Shown here: piece after piece, positions 48,129-56,822 of the stretch
How positions within the stretch are numbered: the stretch's first letter is position 1
Layout of the letters: every line of letters starts with the position of its first letter
Assembly (NCBI GenBank): GCA_024742475.1
Contig: JANSYI010000005.1
Span: 268,147 to 332,146, forward strand
DNA length: 64,000 nucleotides
Direction: 5' to 3'
Source of the DNA: a bacterium
GTDB taxonomy: Bacteria > Myxococcota_A > Polyangia > Nannocystales > Nannocystaceae
Program-made: the position numbers and the translations under genes
The notes under the pieces: generated by a model
Told to the model about the DNA's origin: nothing
Databases searched by the model: none
What the model saw: only the letters and a program-made list of their open reading frames with translations

Positions 48129-49148
48129 CTAAAGATAATCCCAGCCGCAGGTGCCCTCATTGCAGACGAAGCCGTCGGCAGCCGGGCAGTCGCACGTCGA
48201 GATGGTGCCGGGAAGCTGGCACCCGGCATCGAGCGCGTCGTCGCGCAAGGTGTCCCACAGGTCGATGTCCGCGTCGGTGCGGGCGACCCAGTTGCGGGTG
48301 CAGCCGCAGCTGGTGCCCGTGAGGACCTGGCCACACTCCGCGTCGGACTCGCAGGAGCGGATGGCGTCCGTCTCGGCCTGGAACGCGGCCACGAGCGCGT
48401 CGCAGTCGGCCTCGATGCAGGTCTCCTCGTAGTCGCCACAGCAGTCGCCGTAGGTCTCGCACAGGTCGTCGCACCAGCAGCCGTCGCCTTGGCCGCCGCA
48501 CGAGCCGAGGCAGCTGCCACCTTCTCCGGGGCACTCGCCTTCGCTCTGAACGCTCACGCCCGCGGCTGCGGCCGCGCACGCGTTGCCGTAGGTCACGCCA
48601 TCGCAGCCGCAAACCGGCGCGTAGATCTGCGCGCAGACCTGCGGGGTGGCCGTGCACTCCCCGACCGGACCTTCGCCGCACTCGGACTCGAACGCGCAGT
48701 ACTCACCCTCGCCGCAGTCGGAGGACGCGAGGCAGCCCTCGGGCTCGGGCTCGCCTTCGCCGCACTGTCCCCAGCAGACAGCCGGGCAGAACATGCCCTC
48801 GGGGCAGTTGGACAGGCACACCGAGTGGTCGCAGAAGCCGCTGTCACACTGGTCGTCCTGCAGGCAGTACTCGATGGGCTCGGGCTCGGGCTCCCCGTCG
48901 CACACCGCCTCTTTGTCGCCGCAGCAGTCCCCGTACGATTCGCACAGGTCGTCGCACCAGCAGTTGCCCTCGCCGGTGGGGCCGCCGCAGTAGTCGCCGC
49001 CTTCGGAGTCCGCGCAGCTGCCGATTGCGTCGGCCTTGCCGAGGGGTCCACGCTCGGGCTGGACCGCCGTGTCTTCATCGCCGACGGGGGCCGTATCGCA
49101 GGCCACGAGTGGAAGGAGCAACGATGCGATCAGGGTCAACTTGCGCAT
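48129..49148 (-). CDS. Lipoprotein with somatomedin B and Kazal-type domains
   Basis: A 339-residue protein. Signal peptide ends with LLPLVAC. Two somatomedin-B-like modules (NCWCDDLCESYGDCCGD near residue 65 and GCWCDDLCETYGDCCGD near 240) flank a Kazal-type serine protease inhibitor (VCAQIYAPVCGCDGVTYGNAC). Around 40 cysteines in total, so it is a disulphide-rich extracellular protein. Protease inhibition is known for Kazal domains; the target here is unknown. The ATG at 49148 starts the signal peptide. Confidence 0.85.
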   Translation of the reverse strand: MRKLTLIASLLLPLVACDTAPVGDEDTAVQPERGPLGKADAIGSCADSEGGDYCGGPTGEGNCWCDDLCESYGDCCGDKEAVCDGEPEPEPIEYCLQDDQCDSGFCDHSVCLSNCPEGMFCPAVCWGQCGEGEPEPEGCLASSDCGEGEYCAFESECGEGPVGECTATPQVCAQIYAPVCGCDGVTYGNACAAAAAGVSVQSEGECPGEGGSCLGSCGGQGDGCWCDDLCETYGDCCGDYEETCIEADCDALVAAFQAETDAIRSCESDAECGQVLTGTSCGCTRNWVARTDADIDLWDTLRDDALDAGCQLPGTISTCDCPAADGFVCNEGTCGWDYL

Positions 49149-49303
49149 GACTGCCGCGCTCCGAAGCAAACTGCGGACCACGCTCGGGTACCGCGAAGTC
49201 GGGCAGTTCCGCCCCCGCATTGGCGGCAAGAGCAGTTTCGGCTGGCTACTGTTGTCGCCGCTCGTCGAAGCCGGTCGCCTCAGAACGCGCCCATCACGCG
49301 CCG

Positions 49304-50545
49304 CTACGGGAAGGACACGCCTCGACTCAGGGTCCGGTACCCCTCACTCACGAAGTCGCCCCACGCGTGCCCGATGAGGGTGTTGTCCCAAGGGCGCGAC
49401 GTGTACTCCATGCCGATTGCCCGGATGTTGTCGAAGGGCCAGTCGCGGGAGTGTCGTGCGTAGGCCGCCATGTCCATGCCCGAGAAGTGGCTCGTGATCC
49501 TCGACTGGCTGCCACGCGGAAGTCGGGCCGCCTGGTCGGCGACCTGGCGGATGTACTTTGCCGACGCGAAGATGCTGAAGTCGTCGGAGGCGAGCAGCGA
49601 CGCGATGAACTTGTGGTCCAGGCTGGAGGCGGTCGTACCGAGGTCGCGGAAGAGGTCGTTGCGACGCGCGGTGGAGACCACCACCTGCGTGAGGCCGATC
49701 GACGTGTTCCGCTCGAGGATGCTCGCCGCGGCCCCGTATTCGGCCGCGTCTTCGTTGGCCGTCTGATCGCGCTGCTCGGCGAGCGCGATTGCGGCGATGA
49801 GCGCGGGCTCGAGTCGGTAGAGCCGACCCGCCGCCGCCATCACGAGCGATCGCGACGGAGGGCCGTTGCGGTAGACATAGCCCATGATCGTGCTGACCGG
49901 CTGACATACGAGCTGCTGCGCCTGGCCGAGTCGATGGCGGGGGCTCAAAGCGGCGAGATAGGTGCCCAGCCCCCCCAGCGGGTTCTCGTAGCGGGAGCGA
50001 ACGGACTCGTCGCCGAGCACCATCGACGCCTGATCGGTCAGCGGAACGGACTGCGTGGTGGCGTTGACTCCGGTAGCACCCACGCCCGAGAACGGCGACG
50101 TCGAGGTGCGGCCTGCGTAGCTGCGTGAGGGCGCCGGGCAGCCAGCCGTGCCGTCGAAACGGTGCCTGCGAGCCGCATCACCCAGGCCTCCGCAAGCGTC
50201 GAAGTAGGCCAGCGCGGTGGCGTGATACCAGGTGGACGTGCGGTGAAGGGAGCCGGGGTGGCCAGGCACGCGCAGCGCACGTTGCAGCACCCCGCGAGCT
50301 CGCGTGCGGTTGCCTCCGGTGCTGCGCCCCGCGATGGCCTGCGTGGCATCGCAGAGGTGGCGGGCGTTGCCCATCCGAGAGAACACCATCATCAACCCCT
50401 CGTCGCCGAGGTCCCGCACGGTTGCGTTCACGTCACGATCGGCCTGGAGGGCTGTGACGACCGCCTGCTGATCGTCCGAGCCAATCCGAAGGTTGCTCAG
50501 GCCAAAGGACAGTCGCTCGCGGATCAAGTCGGATGTAGCAGTCAT
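49304..50545 (-). CDS. Lysozyme-like (lytic transglycosylase-like) protein, possible secreted effector
   Basis: A 413-residue protein without a signal peptide. The N-terminal 60 residues (SDDQQAVVTALQADRDVNATVRDLGDEGLMMVFSRM) resemble an eCIS/T6SS-type cargo leader. The C-terminal domain has LEPALIAAIALAEQRDQTANEDAAEYGAAAS, with a Glu in the position of the lytic-transglycosylase catalytic residue, and then IGLTQVVVSTARRNDLF, which fit the lysozyme-like fold. The absence of a signal peptide with a peptidoglycan-hydrolase domain points to export by a contractile injection system. Start could be 50566. Divergent from a predicted immunity lipoprotein at 50609. Confidence in the fold is moderate. 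Confidence 0.55.
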   Translation of the reverse strand: MTATSDLIRERLSFGLSNLRIGSDDQQAVVTALQADRDVNATVRDLGDEGLMMVFSRMGNARHLCDATQAIAGRSTGGNRTRARGVLQRALRVPGHPGSLHRTSTWYHATALAYFDACGGLGDAARRHRFDGTAGCPAPSRSYAGRTSTSPFSGVGATGVNATTQSVPLTDQASMVLGDESVRSRYENPLGGLGTYLAALSPRHRLGQAQQLVCQPVSTIMGYVYRNGPPSRSLVMAAAGRLYRLEPALIAAIALAEQRDQTANEDAAEYGAAASILERNTSIGLTQVVVSTARRNDLFRDLGTTASSLDHKFIASLLASDDFSIFASAKYIRQVADQAARLPRGSQSRITSHFSGMDMAAYARHSRDWPFDNIRAIGMEYTSRPWDNTLIGHAWGDFVSEGYRTLSRGVSFP

Positions 50546-50608
50546 CGTCGTCAGGCCTGTGCGCATCTCGTGCGCGGATGTATTCTATCGGACGACAGTG
50601 ACGCTTCG

Positions 50609-51064
50609 ATGTTCAATCGCCGAACGCAGCTCCCCCTCGCGATGGTCGCCCTCGTATGGGCATGCACGGCCAACCCCGGGGCACCTCGAATCGGAGAGGC
50701 TTCACCTGTCATGACGACGTCGTCCACTCTACGCGCCCCGGTCCCAGACGGCTTCGAGCTCGTCGAAGACGAACCGCAGCTCACGTTGTTGCAGCGCGGT
50801 GACCTCAGATCCCCGATGCGCATCGTCGTCCGGCTGGCCGAACAGCCACCGTCGCTCGACGCGCCGCGGAAGCGCGCGCTGGGCGACGTCGAGGGCGTCT
50901 ATACGATCGACGAGCTCGACGGCGGCTCGGGTGGGCCCGTCCATGTGCTGCGCGCGTACAAGCTCACCGACCGAGGAGCGATCGTACTCGAGGCGGAGGC
51001 GCAGCAAGAGACCGGTACGCCCGACTTTGCAGCGGCCTGGTCCGTGCTCGAGGGCGCACGCTGA
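50609..51064 (+). CDS. Tsi3-like predicted lipoprotein (candidate immunity protein)
   Basis: A 151-residue protein with a signal peptide and lipobox-like VALVWAC. The mature part (FELVEDEPQLTLLQRGDLRSPMRIVVRLAEQPP, YTIDELDGGSGGPVHVLRAYKL, PDFAAAWSVLEGA) resembles Tsi3, the periplasmic immunity protein against the muramidase effector Tse3, in size and in the GGSGG and AAW landmarks; this is judged by eye. It lies divergent from the lysozyme-like gene, starting 63 bases away. Periplasmic anchoring would suit protection of the cell's own wall. Confidence 0.5.
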   Translation: MFNRRTQLPLAMVALVWACTANPGAPRIGEASPVMTTSSTLRAPVPDGFELVEDEPQLTLLQRGDLRSPMRIVVRLAEQPPSLDAPRKRALGDVEGVYTIDELDGGSGGPVHVLRAYKLTDRGAIVLEAEAQQETGTPDFAAAWSVLEGAR

Positions 51065-51097
51065 GCATCTCCGACGCCACCTGCTATTTTCTCCACC

Positions 51098-51370
51098 GTG
51101 CGCAGCATCGCAGCCATCGCCGCCATCTCGGCGCTGCTTTCGGGCTGTGGCATCCAGGAGTGCGGCTGCGGAGCGAGCCCGGACGACCCCCTCGCGCAGC
51201 ATGACCTGGCGTACCCGGGCGACCACGACCTGGCCAACGAGTGCGCATGCCGATGCGGCGACGGCCCCCTTGCGCCCTGGCCGCTCGACGACGAAGGCAC
51301 GTGCGAGTACCCGGGCGAGACGTGCACCGACGACGAGGGGTACGAAGACGACTTGGTCTGCTCGGGCTAG
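51098..51370 (+). CDS. Small Cys-rich lipoprotein, 90 aa
   Basis: Signal peptide followed by ALLSGC, then a short acidic domain with nine further cysteines (IQECGCGASP, ECACRCGDG, GTCEYPGETCTDD). It may share a transcript with the Tsi3-like gene 33 bases upstream. No known family. Confidence 0.65.
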   Translation: MRSIAAIAAISALLSGCGIQECGCGASPDDPLAQHDLAYPGDHDLANECACRCGDGPLAPWPLDDEGTCEYPGETCTDDEGYEDDLVCSG

Positions 51371-51375
51371 CAGCC

Positions 51376-51777
51376 TCAGTCGACGCCCAGCGTCTTCGCC
51401 ACCGCCTCGACGAAGTCCGTCTCGGCGGCGTTACGCTCCCCGTCGGCGCGAGCGATGCTCCGCAGCTCGCCCACCAGGTCGGCCTTCGCGTCGTCGTCGA
51501 GGTTTCGACGCACCCGCTCGGCCGCCTCGACCACGAGCGCGAGCTGAGCCGGGGCGCCCGCGGTCTGCCCCAACGTCCGCGCGACATCTTCGACCGCCTG
51601 TTCGGCGTAGCCCTCGGCGAGCCCCTTGGTGTGGCTGCGCGTCAGCTCGAGGATGCGCGCGGCCTCTTTCTCGTCGAGGCGCCCGTCGGGCAGCTTGGCG
51701 CACGCGATGTAGAGCATGAGCACCGCGTCGAACGTCTTGGAGTCGGCGTCTTCGACCGTCGTCACGGCGGGGACCAT
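51376..51777 (-). CDS. TerB-family-like protein
   Basis: A 133-residue soluble protein with all-helical character: FDAVLMLYIACAKLPDGRLDEKEAARILEL, ALVVEAAERVRRNLDDDAKADLVGELRSIARADG, NAAETDFVEAVAKTLGVD. The two DG...E/D...-E.. helical pairs match the TerB/tellurite resistance fold, known for binding metal and acting in stress responses. A GTG at 51801 overlapping the stop of the FG-GAP gene (GTGA) is an alternative start and would mean translational coupling. Confidence 0.6.
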   Translation of the reverse strand: MVPAVTTVEDADSKTFDAVLMLYIACAKLPDGRLDEKEAARILELTRSHTKGLAEGYAEQAVEDVARTLGQTAGAPAQLALVVEAAERVRRNLDDDAKADLVGELRSIARADGERNAAETDFVEAVAKTLGVD

Positions 51778-51797
51778 AGCAGCCGGAGGTGCTCGGC

Positions 51798-53039
51798 TCA
51801 CATGTCGTTCAGCACGACGCAGACCTGCGACTCGTCGCGCACGGTGGCGACCACGTCGGGCTGGCCATCCGCGTCGAAGTCGCCGACCGCGAGCGCGTCG
51901 CCATTGCCGGGCAGCGAGAGCTCGACCGGGTCTGCATACTCGAGCTCGGCATCGACCGCGTAGACCCGAAGCTGCGGCACGGTGCGCATCGCCACCACGA
52001 TCTCGGGCTGCCCGTCTCGATCGAAGTCGGCCAGGGCGAGCTGCCCTGCCGTCTCGGAGAGCGAGATCGAAGCCTTGCTCGCGTAGCTGAGCTCGCCGTC
52101 GCGCACGAGCACGTCGATCGAACCTGGCGTAGAGCTGGTGAGAACGACCTCGGGCTCCCCATCATGATTCAGGTCGGCCGTCGCGAAACCGTAGGGACGC
52201 CTTCCGACCTGCGACGCGACGCCAGCCTCGAACCCGGGCGCGTCGTTGCCCGCGAACACGGTCACAAGGCCGCTCTGCTCCACGCCGACGACGGCATCGG
52301 GCACGGCATCATCACCGAGTCGCGCGAGGATCATGACCACGGGGGAGCCGTCGATCTTCGTGGGGTCTCCCAGCTCGAACGACCCGTCCTCCCCGCCCCG
52401 AGCCCACGACAGGAACGTCTCACCCAGGGTCACGAAGGCCAGGTCATCGACACCGTCGCCGTCAGCGTCCGCGACACCGAGCGACGCAACGTCCCCCTCC
52501 ACGTCCAGCGAGCGCCGCCACTCTTCGATGGGGTCGAAGAGCACGACCCCCGCGGGTGCACCTCCGCCGACCGCGATCTCGTCCAGGCCGTCTTGGTCGG
52601 CGTCGATCGCCGCGAGCGCGAGCGGCTTCACGTCCGAACCGTAGTTGGCCACCGAAGCGATCGACCCATCCGCACCCGCGAGCCAAACCTCGATGCCCGA
52701 GCCATCGTCGTTGAGCGTGACGACGTCGTCATGGCCGTCACCGTCGATCTCCGCGACACCGACACGAAACGGCGAACCGGAGGTTTCGAAGCAACGCACG
52801 GCCGCAAAGCACAGCGCCTCGCCGCACGACAGCTCCGGCGACGGGGGTTCCCCAGTTCCAGATCCAGACCCGCCGGATCCGTCTGCGTTCGTCGGCCCGC
52901 TGCTGGGCCCGCTGCTCTCCGGCCTCGCCGTCGTGCTCGACCCGGTGATCTCTCCGGTGGCCGTCAACCCGAGATAGTCGGGGTTCGGCTGCAAGCACCC
53001 CAGCGGCGCAATGCAGAGCCCGAGGAGCAGCGCTCGCAT
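51798..53039 (-). CDS. FG-GAP/VCBS repeat lipoprotein
   Basis: A 413-residue protein with signal peptide and LCIAPLGC, a Thr/Ser/Gly linker of about 45 residues, and seven or so FG-GAP-type repeats, each with a calcium-binding D.DGDG..D core (VAEIDGDGHDDVVTL, IDADQDGLDEIAV, ADADGDGVDDLAFV, ADLNHDGEPEVVL, ADFDRDGQPEIVV, GDFDADGQPDVVA). It should form an integrin-like beta-propeller on the surface. The start overlaps the preceding stop as TGATG, so it is coupled to the PEGA gene. Confidence 0.85.
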   Translation of the reverse strand: MRALLLGLCIAPLGCLQPNPDYLGLTATGEITGSSTTARPESSGPSSGPTNADGSGGSGSGTGEPPSPELSCGEALCFAAVRCFETSGSPFRVGVAEIDGDGHDDVVTLNDDGSGIEVWLAGADGSIASVANYGSDVKPLALAAIDADQDGLDEIAVGGGAPAGVVLFDPIEEWRRSLDVEGDVASLGVADADGDGVDDLAFVTLGETFLSWARGGEDGSFELGDPTKIDGSPVVMILARLGDDAVPDAVVGVEQSGLVTVFAGNDAPGFEAGVASQVGRRPYGFATADLNHDGEPEVVLTSSTPGSIDVLVRDGELSYASKASISLSETAGQLALADFDRDGQPEIVVAMRTVPQLRVYAVDAELEYADPVELSLPGNGDALAVGDFDADGQPDVVATVRDESQVCVVLNDM

Positions 53040-54010
53040 CAGAATCGAACCGCCATGCCGCCGGGTGCAGGCGCGAGCTCGGCACGTGCCGCCCGCCGTT
53101 TCCTGCCGATGAGCAGCATCGCAGTCCCGGCACCGAGGCCGATCACGCCGGCCGTCGCCATCGACGCGCCCGCCCCCATCGTGTCGAGGAGCTTCGCGCA
53201 GTTGCCGTCCGCGTCGGCGCGACAGTTCCCCTCGTAGGGCCGAGCGTCCATGACGATCAGCGGGGTGCCAGCTGCAACGCCTGCCACCCCGAGCCCAAGG
53301 CTCACGCCTCCCGCGACGAACCATCGGCGGGCGGACCGTTCGAGAGAGGCCGCCTCCGCGTCCAAGCTGGTCGCGGTGGGCATCAAGCGGAAGCGGACGT
53401 CCGCATCGACGCCGGCTTCGACCTCGATGGAACGACCCTCTTCGATGAACCCCGGCTTCTCCACCCGAATGGCGTAGGCGCCCGGGCCGAGCGGCACGTC
53501 CATAGGTGTCATCCCCACACTGCGGTCATCGACGTACACCACGGCACCCGCAGGGTCGGACACGACGCGCACGACGCCCTCGTCTGGAGGGTCGAGGCGT
53601 GACGCAAGGGCTGCAGCCCGAAGCTCGACCAGCTCCGCGACCTCCTCGAGCCCGCAGATCTCACACGAGTCTTCCGCCGAGAGGAGACGCTGTCCCGTTC
53701 GGGCATTCCTCGCGTCGAGATCGAACCGAAAAACGTTGTCCTGCTGCTCGATACTCAAGACCACGACCACTGCGGCCGATGTCGAAGCCATGGCCTCGCG
53801 CACGCAGGCATCGTCGGCACAGCTCCCCTCCCAGGGCTCGCCGAGCGCTGCGTCGACATCTGCGGAGGACAGACCCCGAATCGCGCTCTCCGAGAGCGTA
53901 GAGACGGTTTCGGCCCGTGCTCCATCACCACTCGTACGCACGAGCACCTCCGGCGCGCCCGCCAACAGCGCGCCTGCGAGGAGAATCTGCGAGACCATCA
54001 TCGACATCAC
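53039..54010 (-). CDS. PEGA-domain protein
   Basis: A 323-residue protein. An N-terminal signal-like segment (MVSQILLAGALLAGAPEVLV) is followed by a cytokinin-like/TolB-type N-terminal part with SCADDACVREAMASTSAAVVVV. A PEGA domain spans about 135-205 (VRVVSDPAGAVVYVDDRSVGMTPMDVPLGPGAYAIRVEKPGF), and two hydrophobic helices lie at about 230-250 and 280-305. It is divergent from the TPR kinase gene over a 73-base gap, a frequent pairing of signalling kinase and PEGA proteins in myxobacteria. Several ATGs at the start (54010, 54007, 54001, 53998) are possible. Confidence 0.75.
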   Translation of the reverse strand: MMSMMVSQILLAGALLAGAPEVLVRTSGDGARAETVSTLSESAIRGLSSADVDAALGEPWEGSCADDACVREAMASTSAAVVVVLSIEQQDNVFRFDLDARNARTGQRLLSAEDSCEICGLEEVAELVELRAAALASRLDPPDEGVVRVVSDPAGAVVYVDDRSVGMTPMDVPLGPGAYAIRVEKPGFIEEGRSIEVEAGVDADVRFRLMPTATSLDAEAASLERSARRWFVAGGVSLGLGVAGVAAGTPLIVMDARPYEGNCRADADGNCAKLLDTMGAGASMATAGVIGLGAGTAMLLIGRKRRAARAELAPAPGGMAVRF

Positions 54011-54083
54011 CCCCGACTATTCGAGCCTGCCCGACTGCGATGCGAGCGAAACGGGACCGGCTGGAGCACGACCGACGGGGTCC

Positions 54084-56150
54084 ATGGGATCTCGTATTGC
54101 GTCGGAGACCCGACCCGTCCAGGGCGGCGGCGCCTCCATCGAGGGACGCTCCCGCAGCCGCCTGGCCCGGAACGAACTGATCCCCGGCAGCCGCTACGAG
54201 CTCAAGCGCTGGATCGGCGAGGGTGGCATGGGCGTCATCTACGAGGCCGAGCACGTGGACGTACGGCGTCCAGTCGCGGTGAAGATCCTCCGGCCGGAGT
54301 ACGCGACCAATCGCGAGGTCATCAACTCCTTTCGATTCGAGGCGCGCGCGACGTCGGGCATCGACTCGCCGTTCCTGGTCGACATCTACGACTACTTCGA
54401 GCTCCCCGACGGGCGAAGCGCGCTCGTCATGGAGCTGCTCGACGGCAATGATCTCTCCCGCCGAGCCGAGGCCATCATGCCCCCGTCGCGCGTGGTCGGC
54501 ATCGGCAGGCAGATCTGCAAAGCCCTGCAGACCGTGCACGACGCAGGACTCGTCCATCGCGACCTCAAGCCGGAGAACATCTTCGTCAGCGCCGACGGCC
54601 ATGAAGACTCGATTCGCGTCCTCGACTTCGGCATCGCCCGCATGACGACACACGCCACGACGGCGCAGTCGGGGGGCACCCCGCTCTACACGGCGCCCGA
54701 GGTGATCCTCGGCAGCGGGCAAGGACCCAAGGCGGACATATACGCCCTTGGGTGCGTGCTCTACGAGTTCCTCACAGGCGTCCCCGCGTTCGCGGGCGCG
54801 GGCGTCGACGAGATCCTACGCGCCCACCTCAGCGAGCGACCGAAGCCACCGAGCGAGGTCGTCCCGGGCGTGCCCCGCTCGTTCGACCCCGTGATCATGA
54901 AGGCCATCGCGCGCGAACCCGATACGCGGTTCGAATCGATGGCAGCGCTCGAGGCCGCGCTGTGTGAAGCCCAGATCTCGGCGGGACTGACCACCGCCTG
55001 GGATCACCTTCCTCTGCCCGACGCCATCACGCCCGAGCAGCGCGCGCTGCTGCTCTCGCGCATGCCCGACCCCTCCCCGACTCCGAGCTCGTCCAGCCCG
55101 CTCAAGAGCTGGGCGGCGATAGGGCTTGCGGTGCTCCTGGGCGGTGCAGCCGTCTTCGCTCTCACGCGGCCCGACCCCGACGCGGTGCAGGCGATGTCCC
55201 CCGCAGAACTCGCAGCGCAAGCACTTGCGCGAGAGGCTCGCACCGCTGGCTCTCGCGCAGCGTGGGTGTACCCCTCTCCCAACGATGTCTCGTCGAAGAC
55301 CGCGTATCAGGCCGTGCTCGCACTCGAGACTATGGATGAGTACGGCAAGCCGCTGGCCTCCGTTCTCCGCACCGACTTCGCCGACACGCTCAACGAGCTC
55401 GGCGACGAGTACTGGGACGCCGAGGGCGGGACCCGGTTCGCCATCGCCTACTACGAGCAGGCGCTCCTGTTCGAGCCCGACTCGAGACGGGCCCTCGAAC
55501 GCAGCGGCGTCAGCAAGGGCTCGATGGATGCCTTCGCCGAGCGAGCGGCAGCGGGACGGTTTGCGCTCGAAGAGCTGGTGCGGGTCGAGCCGTTGATCGA
55601 GCTCGCGCAGGTCGACGAACAGCCCGCCGCCCAGCGCATCTCGAAAGCCAAGCGGCGACGGCGGTCCAAGCCCGCGCCCGCCGAACAGCCACCGACGCAG
55701 GCCGCTCCCGCCCACGCGCCGGAGGTCTCGGTGGACCCAGCTCCTGAAGCCTCGCCTGCCACGGCGGGAGCCGAAGCGCCTCGTCGCGACCCCGCAGCGG
55801 CCAAGACGCTGGTGCGTGAGGCGAGGACCGCCTCGAAGTCCGGCAACACCACGCGCGCCAAGCTGATCTACGAGCGGGCCCTCGCCAAGGATGCCCGCAA
55901 CCCGTCGGCACACGCTGGCCTGCGAGACCTGGCCTTCGACGCGGGAGACTACGCGCGAGCCGTGCGTCACGGGAAACGAGCGGCGCAGCTCTCTCCGCGC
56001 AACGCGACGCACCAGCTGAGGCTCGGCGATGCGTATTACCGGACGCGCAAGTACGCCGAGGCCGAGAAAGCCTACGCCGCCGCCAAGAAGCTGGGCGACA
56101 CGAGAGCGAAGTGGCGACTCGAACGCGCGCGGGAGAAGCTGGGCGGCTAA
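54084..56150 (+). CDS. Ser/Thr protein kinase with TPR repeats
   Basis: A 688-residue receptor-type kinase. Kinase domain about 35-300: GEGGMGVIYEAEH (glycine loop), VAVKIL (Lys), HRDLKPENIF (HRD), DFGIAR (DFG), TAPEV (APE). All residues for activity are present. A transmembrane segment follows at about 340-360 (WAAIGLAVLLGGAAVFAL), then an extracytoplasmic part with Ala/Pro-rich linker and tetratricopeptide-like repeats near the C-terminus (LRLGDAYYRTRKYAEAEKAYAAAKKLG). The frame is open further upstream, but it overlaps the PEGA promoter region, so I use the ATG at 54084. Alternative starts exist. Confidence 0.85.
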   Translation: MGSRIASETRPVQGGGASIEGRSRSRLARNELIPGSRYELKRWIGEGGMGVIYEAEHVDVRRPVAVKILRPEYATNREVINSFRFEARATSGIDSPFLVDIYDYFELPDGRSALVMELLDGNDLSRRAEAIMPPSRVVGIGRQICKALQTVHDAGLVHRDLKPENIFVSADGHEDSIRVLDFGIARMTTHATTAQSGGTPLYTAPEVILGSGQGPKADIYALGCVLYEFLTGVPAFAGAGVDEILRAHLSERPKPPSEVVPGVPRSFDPVIMKAIAREPDTRFESMAALEAALCEAQISAGLTTAWDHLPLPDAITPEQRALLLSRMPDPSPTPSSSSPLKSWAAIGLAVLLGGAAVFALTRPDPDAVQAMSPAELAAQALAREARTAGSRAAWVYPSPNDVSSKTAYQAVLALETMDEYGKPLASVLRTDFADTLNELGDEYWDAEGGTRFAIAYYEQALLFEPDSRRALERSGVSKGSMDAFAERAAAGRFALEELVRVEPLIELAQVDEQPAAQRISKAKRRRRSKPAPAEQPPTQAAPAHAPEVSVDPAPEASPATAGAEAPRRDPAAAKTLVREARTASKSGNTTRAKLIYERALAKDARNPSAHAGLRDLAFDAGDYARAVRHGKRAAQLSPRNATHQLRLGDAYYRTRKYAEAEKAYAAAKKLGDTRAKWRLERAREKLGG

Positions 56151-56160
56151 GCTCTCGGCC

Positions 56161-56805
56161 GTGGTCACCCTCCACGTCGCCGAACACCCATCACTGGACC
56201 TGGTCGCCTTCGAGACCACCTTTGCCACGCCGCTGCGCGAGCACACCGACCCGGCGCTCCAAGCGATGATGACGCTCGACGCCGAGACACCCGTGCGCCG
56301 CTCCGAGACGATCAAGGCCGAGGTGCGCAACCTCCTTCGACACGGCGGATACAAGCCAACCGGACGCGGCAAGCCTGCAAGCGAGTACTTGATCAAGGCG
56401 GTCACGCAGGAGCTGCTCCGCCCGATCAACCTCAGCGTCGACGCCTGCAACGTCGTGTCGTTGCACAGCGGGCTCCCCATCAGCGTGGTGGATCTCGCGC
56501 GCGTGGAGCACCCGCTTCACGTGGATCTCGCCTCCGCCGGCAGCGTCTACGTGTTCAACGCTTCGGGACAGGAGATCAAGGTCGGGGGCCTGTTGTGCCT
56601 GCACGACGCTCAGGGACCGTGTGCGAACGGGGTGAAGGACTCGCAGCGAACGAAGACCAGCGCGGAGACCACCTCGACGTTGTCCCTCGTATGGGGCACG
56701 CGCTCGCTGCCCGGCTACGCCGACGAGGTCGCGCGCTGGTATCGGTCGCTGCTGGAGCGCGGGGGCGCATCGACGAGCGACGTCGAGCTTCGCGGCGCTC
56801 CCTGA
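56161..56805 (+). CDS. B3/B4 tRNA-binding-domain protein
   Basis: A 214-residue protein with the B3/B4 domain also found in the beta-subunit of phenylalanyl-tRNA synthetase: KAEVRNLLRHGGYKPTGRGKPASEYL, LRPINLSVDACNVVSLHSGLPISVVDL, SLVWGTR. Free-standing members are thought to edit or bind aminoacyl-tRNA or related molecules. The GTG at 56161 is the first start after the kinase stop (10-base gap). It may share the kinase transcript. Confidence 0.75.
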   Translation: MVTLHVAEHPSLDLVAFETTFATPLREHTDPALQAMMTLDAETPVRRSETIKAEVRNLLRHGGYKPTGRGKPASEYLIKAVTQELLRPINLSVDACNVVSLHSGLPISVVDLARVEHPLHVDLASAGSVYVFNASGQEIKVGGLLCLHDAQGPCANGVKDSQRTKTSAETTSTLSLVWGTRSLPGYADEVARWYRSLLERGGASTSDVELRGAP

Positions 56806-56822
56806 CCCACGCACCAGCCTCG

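Noticed and set aside
47769..49463. 564-aa open frame over the Kazal/somatomedin-B gene
   Set aside because: Mirror frame of a Cys-rich gene; Ala/Val/Gly repeats follow from the opposite codons.
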